Positions 4,618-7,817 of a stretch of 7,817 nucleotides of DNA are shown in pieces. Source of the stretch: Candidatus Thorarchaeota archaeon (GTDB lineage Archaea > Asgardarchaeota > Thorarchaeia > Thorarchaeales > Thorarchaeaceae). Both the position numbers and the translations under genes were made by a program. Position 1 is the first letter of the stretch. Every line of letters begins with the position of its first letter. A model generated the notes under the pieces. It did not search any database. It saw only the letters and a program-made list of their open reading frames with translations, and was not told the origin of the DNA. The DNA is taken from assembly GCA_020355105.1 (NCBI GenBank), contig CP070658.1, positions 270,311-278,127 of the forward strand, written 5' to 3'.

Positions 4618-6210
4618 ATGTCTGCGTTGAACGACTATAATCTTCACAGGGAGATAATCGATGCTCTGCTTGCCTCGGACAAGTCTCTCAACAGGCAGGA
4701 GATAAACCGAATCAAGACCAGAGTGTGTGCAAGGCACAAGGCCTCCCGAGTACCATCAAACGCAGATGTTCTTCAGGCTGCCATTCTCGAAGAACTTGAG
4801 ATACTTCAGCCACTTATGCAGAAGCGGCCAGTTCGTACAGTCTCTGGAGTTGCGGTTGTGGCTGTTATGACAGAGCCACACAAGTGTCCCCATGGAAAAT
4901 GCGCATACTGTCCTGGAGGCCCCGATTTGGGGGTTCCGCAGAGCTACACTGGTCATGAACCTGCCACGATGAGGGGACTGCAGCACGATTTCGATTCGTT
5001 CCGTCAGACGACCAACAGACTCAACCAACTTCGCACAATTGGACACTCCATCCAGAAAGTCGAACTGATCGTGATGGGAGGCGACTGGTGCTCAAAGGAC
5101 TCAGAATATAGAGAGAGATTCGTCAAGGGCAGTCTTGATGCTATGAATGGCTCAGTGAGTAGCTCTCTTGACGCCTCAAAGAAGCTCAACGAAACTGCTG
5201 ATGTCAGAAATGTCGGCCTTACATTCGAAACGCGGCCCGACATGGTCACTCCAGAGAACATAGATGATATGCTGCGCATGGGTGCAACTCGAGTAGAACT
5301 CGGAGTTCAGACCCTTTCCGATGAGATTCTTGAAACGGTTCAAAGAGGTCATGATGCAGATGCCACAGTTCGTGCGACTAGGATGCTGAGGGACAGTGGT
5401 CTGAAAGTATGCTACCATATGATGCCTGGCTTGCCTGGGAGTTCGCCCAAGCAGGATCTGAAGGACTTTGAAACTCTCTTCTCAGACTCCCGTTTTCAGC
5501 CAGACATGCTCAAGATATACCCCACTCTGGTGGTCCAGAACACCAAACTGTACGAATGGTGGGTCGATGGGACCTATTCGCCCTACACCAACGACGAGAT
5601 TGTCGATCTGGTTTCGCAAGCTGTGGGCAAGATGCCGGAGTATGTTCGTATCCAGAGGATGCAGAGGGACATTCCTCTTCACCAAATTGAGGCTGGACTT
5701 AGCAAGGGAAACCTCAGAGAACTCGTGCATAACAGAATGCAAGACCTGGGATTGAGAAACCCCACAATCAGATATCGCGAGGTTGGACACTATCAGATGA
5801 GGTCAGAGAAGGCGATTGCCTTTGATCAAGTCCAACTTGTCCGGCGCAAGTATGAAGCCAACGAGGGAACAGAGATATTCCTGTCATTCGAAGATACTGA
5901 CCTCGACGTGATATTCGGCTTCCTTAGACTACGCAAACCAAGTGAGCGAGTGTTCAGGCCAGAGATTCAGGACGGTGTGATTATTCGGGAACTAAGGGTC
6001 TATGGTCCTGTCGTGGATATTGGCGAACGCGATCCTGAGGCATGGCAACACCTAGGCATGGGTGAGAAGATGATCAGTGAAGCTGAGAACATTGGTCGAG
6101 ATGAATTTGGCTCACACAGGATTCTGGTCAATAGTGGTCTTGGGGTGAAATCCTACTACCGCTCACTTGGGTTTGAGGATCTTGGTCCATTTCTCTCGAA
6201 GAATCTCTAG
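4618..6210 (+). CDS. elp3: Elp3 family tRNA uridine(34) acetyltransferase/radical SAM enzyme
   Basis: Elp3 uses a radical SAM domain and an acetyl-CoA-binding GNAT domain to put a carboxymethyl-type group on C5 of wobble uridine 34 in tRNA; archaea use Elp3 alone, without the other Elongator subunits. The 530-residue length is normal. The N-terminal tRNA-binding region (1-80) is Lys/Arg-rich. The cluster motif KCPHGKCAYCPGGPD has Cys90, Cys95 and Cys98 in the CX4CX2C spacing of archaeal Elp3. YTGHEPATMRG (110-120), FETRPDMVTPEN (203-214), ELGVQT (227-232), HMMPGLPG (267-274), LKIYPTLVV (298-306) and RIQRMQRDIP (344-353) follow. The GNAT domain (about 390-530) has RELRVYGPV (457-465), QHLGMGEKM (477-485) and SGLGVKSYYRSLGF (506-519). 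Unusual: the common MGGTF reads MGGDW (153-157), and the usual Cys-Arg-x-x-Arg segment reads NPTIRYREVG (381-390) without cysteine. ATG start without a clear ribosome binding site; stop overlaps the next gene's stop on the other strand. Confidence 0.96.
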   Translation: MSALNDYNLHREIIDALLASDKSLNRQEINRIKTRVCARHKASRVPSNADVLQAAILEELEILQPLMQKRPVRTVSGVAVVAVMTEPHKCPHGKCAYCPGGPDLGVPQSYTGHEPATMRGLQHDFDSFRQTTNRLNQLRTIGHSIQKVELIVMGGDWCSKDSEYRERFVKGSLDAMNGSVSSSLDASKKLNETADVRNVGLTFETRPDMVTPENIDDMLRMGATRVELGVQTLSDEILETVQRGHDADATVRATRMLRDSGLKVCYHMMPGLPGSSPKQDLKDFETLFSDSRFQPDMLKIYPTLVVQNTKLYEWWVDGTYSPYTNDEIVDLVSQAVGKMPEYVRIQRMQRDIPLHQIEAGLSKGNLRELVHNRMQDLGLRNPTIRYREVGHYQMRSEKAIAFDQVQLVRRKYEANEGTEIFLSFEDTDLDVIFGFLRLRKPSERVFRPEIQDGVIIRELRVYGPVVDIGERDPEAWQHLGMGEKMISEAENIGRDEFGSHRILVNSGLGVKSYYRSLGFEDLGPFLSKNL

Positions 6211-6806
6211 ACTCTTCTTCTCCTAGGAATCAGAAATGGCACGAGCCTTCGATACGCTTCATATTCCTCTCCAAAACGCTCCAAGAGCTCCCTCTCCTCG
6301 TAGAACAGAAAGGCAATCAGGATTGGTGCAAAGATTATCGCGTTGATTATGAGCGGCACAAAATCAAAGACAAGTGCGAAACCAGGGGCTCCAAACAGAA
6401 AACCAATTGTTACAGGATGCCTGGAATAGGCGTATGCACCGGTAGTGACCAACGATGCCTCTTCAGCTCCTATCTCGCCGCCACGCGCTCGATCTATGCT
6501 GATGGATGCAACTCCCCATGCCATTAGTCCAACACACAGAATCATGAGGATCTGGCCCAGAATGAGCTCCATCAACCTTGGTATTTGAAGAACATCCATT
6601 CCAGGGAACAAGAACCAAGGTAGAGAGAGCAGGTAGACTAGTAGTATTGAGATAGCTAGGGTTACAAAGAAGGTCACATTCGGTCCAATGACGATAATCA
6701 GACGGTCGCGTTGAGATGTTCCTTCTGGCTCTCCCATTACCATTACCCAAACGGTCCTTAGTACCATGCGTAATCTGTGTTTCGAGAACAACGAAATCAG
6801 AACCAC
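6207..6806 (-). CDS. Membrane methyltransferase, isoprenylcysteine/phospholipid methyltransferase type
   Basis: A 199-residue integral membrane protein whose C-terminal half matches the ICMT/PEMT-like family of SAM-dependent methyltransferases acting on lipids or prenylated cysteines. Hydrophobic segments lie at about 36-67 (probably two passes), 79-104 and 131-168. The signature is GAYAYSRHP (123-131), followed after the last membrane segment by the acidic EERELLERFGEEYEAYRRLVP (170-190), the typical SAM-site ending with paired Glu and a Tyr. The tail IPRRRRV is strongly positive and probably cytoplasmic. The start is uncertain: GTG at 6806 gives the longest frame; ATG at 6767, 6743 or 6737 would remove 13 to 23 residues and better match the usual short N-terminus. 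No convincing ribosome binding site decides this. The substrate cannot be told from sequence. It ends tail-to-tail with elp3, sharing a CTAG that supplies both stops, and is divergent from a thiolase gene. Confidence 0.82.
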   Translation of the reverse strand: MVLISLFSKHRLRMVLRTVWVMVMGEPEGTSQRDRLIIVIGPNVTFFVTLAISILLVYLLSLPWFLFPGMDVLQIPRLMELILGQILMILCVGLMAWGVASISIDRARGGEIGAEEASLVTTGAYAYSRHPVTIGFLFGAPGFALVFDFVPLIINAIIFAPILIAFLFYEERELLERFGEEYEAYRRLVPFLIPRRRRV

Positions 6807-6857
6807 TTGAAAGAAGAGTTAAGACTGGGGACTCCCACTGAAGAGCGCGTGACAAGA

Positions 6858-7817
6858 ATGAAAGAAGTGTGGCTGGTTGATTACGCTCGCACACCGTTCT
6901 CACGATCACGCCCTCAGAAGCCAGAAACTGATGTGTTTGGTGAAATCAGGGGTGATGCGCTCCTATCGCGGTTGCTCATGAAGTTCTTTGATGGTTCATT
7001 GGCATCCAAAGGAATTGAGAGAAAGGACGTCGATGAAATAACCGTCGGTGTGGCCTCGGGGGTTCTTGAGAACTGGACCTATGGAGGGAAGATACCCGCC
7101 TTCATGTCAGGATTTCCGCACCATGTACCCTCCTTCTTCATCGATCGTCAGTGTGGATCTGCAGGTAGTGGAATGCACATTGGTATCATGGAGATTATGG
7201 CAGGGTTCAGTACAACCGTACTGTCTACGGGCTTTGAGCATATGACTCGGGTGAGGGGAATAGGCGTCGAACCCAACCTGTCCTTTGGCGACGAGGAATC
7301 GGAGTTCTACAGACCCGGCATGGATGTCGCTACCATTTTCAACATGTTACAGACCGCTCAGAAGTTGTACGAGGAGGAGGTTCCGACCTTCACCAAGGAG
7401 GATATGGACAAATTCGGTGTGAGAAGTCATAACCTAACCATCAAGAATCAGGAGCGTGGATGGTTCAAGGGAGAGATTATTCCCATCCAGGGACATGTAC
7501 CAGGGAACATCGATGAACCCATGATAGTAGATAGGGACCTGAGTGCACGGTCTTCAAATCTTGAGAAGGTTTCAACTCTGCCAAGAGTTTCAACACCCTT
7601 CTATCTTGAAAAGAATGGCGGGAAAGAGGGATACATCAAACGAGAGGGGACAGATGAGGGAGTGATTACTGCGGGCAACGCCTCACCTCTCAATGCAGGT
7701 GCCACCGCTGCGGTTCTAATGGAGGCAAAGGAGGCTGAAACAAGAGGCGTAGAGCCTATGGCACGAATTGTTTCCATGGGATGGGCAGGAGTTGACCCCT
7801 CTGTCATGGGTCGTGGA
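6858..7817 (+). CDS. Thiolase (acetyl-CoA acetyltransferase/acyltransferase), 3' end outside window
   Basis: The first 320 codons of a thiolase, which either condenses two acyl-CoAs or cleaves 3-ketoacyl-CoA. The N-terminus KEVWLVDYARTPF (2-14) is the usual thiolase opening, and DRQCGSAGSGMHIG (96-109) carries the nucleophilic Cys99. STGFEHMTRV is the counterpart of the family's GG-E-MS-P segment. FGVRSH with the following acidic GEIIPI, and ITAGNASPLNAGATAAVLM, match the family's RSH and TAGNAS-ND-GAAA blocks. The remaining catalytic His (NEAF/HPxG region) and second Cys (CxGGG) lie beyond the window edge. The frame is open to the last base. The start ATG at 6858 fits the family N-terminus; no strong ribosome binding site is seen, and GAGTTAAG (6817-6824) is a weak TATA candidate in the 51-bp gap to the divergent methyltransferase. 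Whether it serves fatty acid breakdown, butyrate-type metabolism or the mevalonate route cannot be decided here. Confidence 0.93.
   Translation, partial: MKEVWLVDYARTPFSRSRPQKPETDVFGEIRGDALLSRLLMKFFDGSLASKGIERKDVDEITVGVASGVLENWTYGGKIPAFMSGFPHHVPSFFIDRQCGSAGSGMHIGIMEIMAGFSTTVLSTGFEHMTRVRGIGVEPNLSFGDEESEFYRPGMDVATIFNMLQTAQKLYEEEVPTFTKEDMDKFGVRSHNLTIKNQERGWFKGEIIPIQGHVPGNIDEPMIVDRDLSARSSNLEKVSTLPRVSTPFYLEKNGGKEGYIKREGTDEGVITAGNASPLNAGATAAVLMEAKEAETRGVEPMARIVSMGWAGVDPSVMGRG

Noticed and set aside
6211..6222. Pyrimidine-rich run after the elp3 stop as an archaeal terminator
   Set aside because: The run is the coding sequence for the Arg-rich tail of the convergent gene and is broken by C residues, so it is not convincing as a T-tract.

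Overview
The window looks like a chromosomal segment of an archaeon. It carries the two protein cores of the C/D box snoRNP (Nop5 and fibrillarin), an archaeal UPF0216 (DUF61) protein, archaeal-type Elp3, and ribosomal protein eS30. eS30 is typical of the TACK/Asgard side of the archaea and is generally missing from Euryarchaeota. I therefore favour a TACK or Asgard lineage; the balanced base composition and a thiolase gene would fit an Asgard archaeon, but the exact lineage is inference. Many starts are TTG or GTG, several genes have GGAGG-type ribosome binding sites, and TATA-like boxes sit in the divergent gaps. I see no mobile element, CRISPR array, tRNA or rRNA.

Layout, left to right. 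Positions 1-123 hold no gene I can support. On the minus strand, 2500 down to 124 is a tightly coupled three-gene operon: nop5, fibrillarin (flpA), and a UPF0216 gene, with stop and start codons overlapping at both junctions. A 130-bp divergent gap separates this from the plus-strand pyrD-pyrK pair (2631-4328), which encodes the two subunits of NAD-linked dihydroorotate dehydrogenase (class 1B) of pyrimidine synthesis. PyrK is interrupted by an in-frame TAG codon exactly where the family usually has a lysine; both halves otherwise keep their motifs. Convergent to it, a 55-codon minus-strand gene at 4332-4499 encodes ribosomal protein eS30. After another divergent promoter region, elp3 (4618-6210, plus) encodes the radical-SAM/acetyltransferase that modifies wobble uridines in tRNA. 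It ends tail-to-tail with a minus-strand membrane methyltransferase of the isoprenylcysteine methyltransferase/phospholipid methyltransferase type (6207-6806). A plus-strand thiolase (6858 onward) runs off the right edge.

Functionally, most of the window is information processing: rRNA 2'-O-methylation (Nop5/fibrillarin), the ribosome (eS30) and tRNA wobble modification (Elp3). A pyrimidine biosynthesis pair is embedded in it, and a lipid or acyl-CoA related pair lies at the right end. The item most worth a second look is the amber codon in pyrK, which may be a sequencing error, a fresh nonsense mutation, or readthrough/pyrrolysine decoding.
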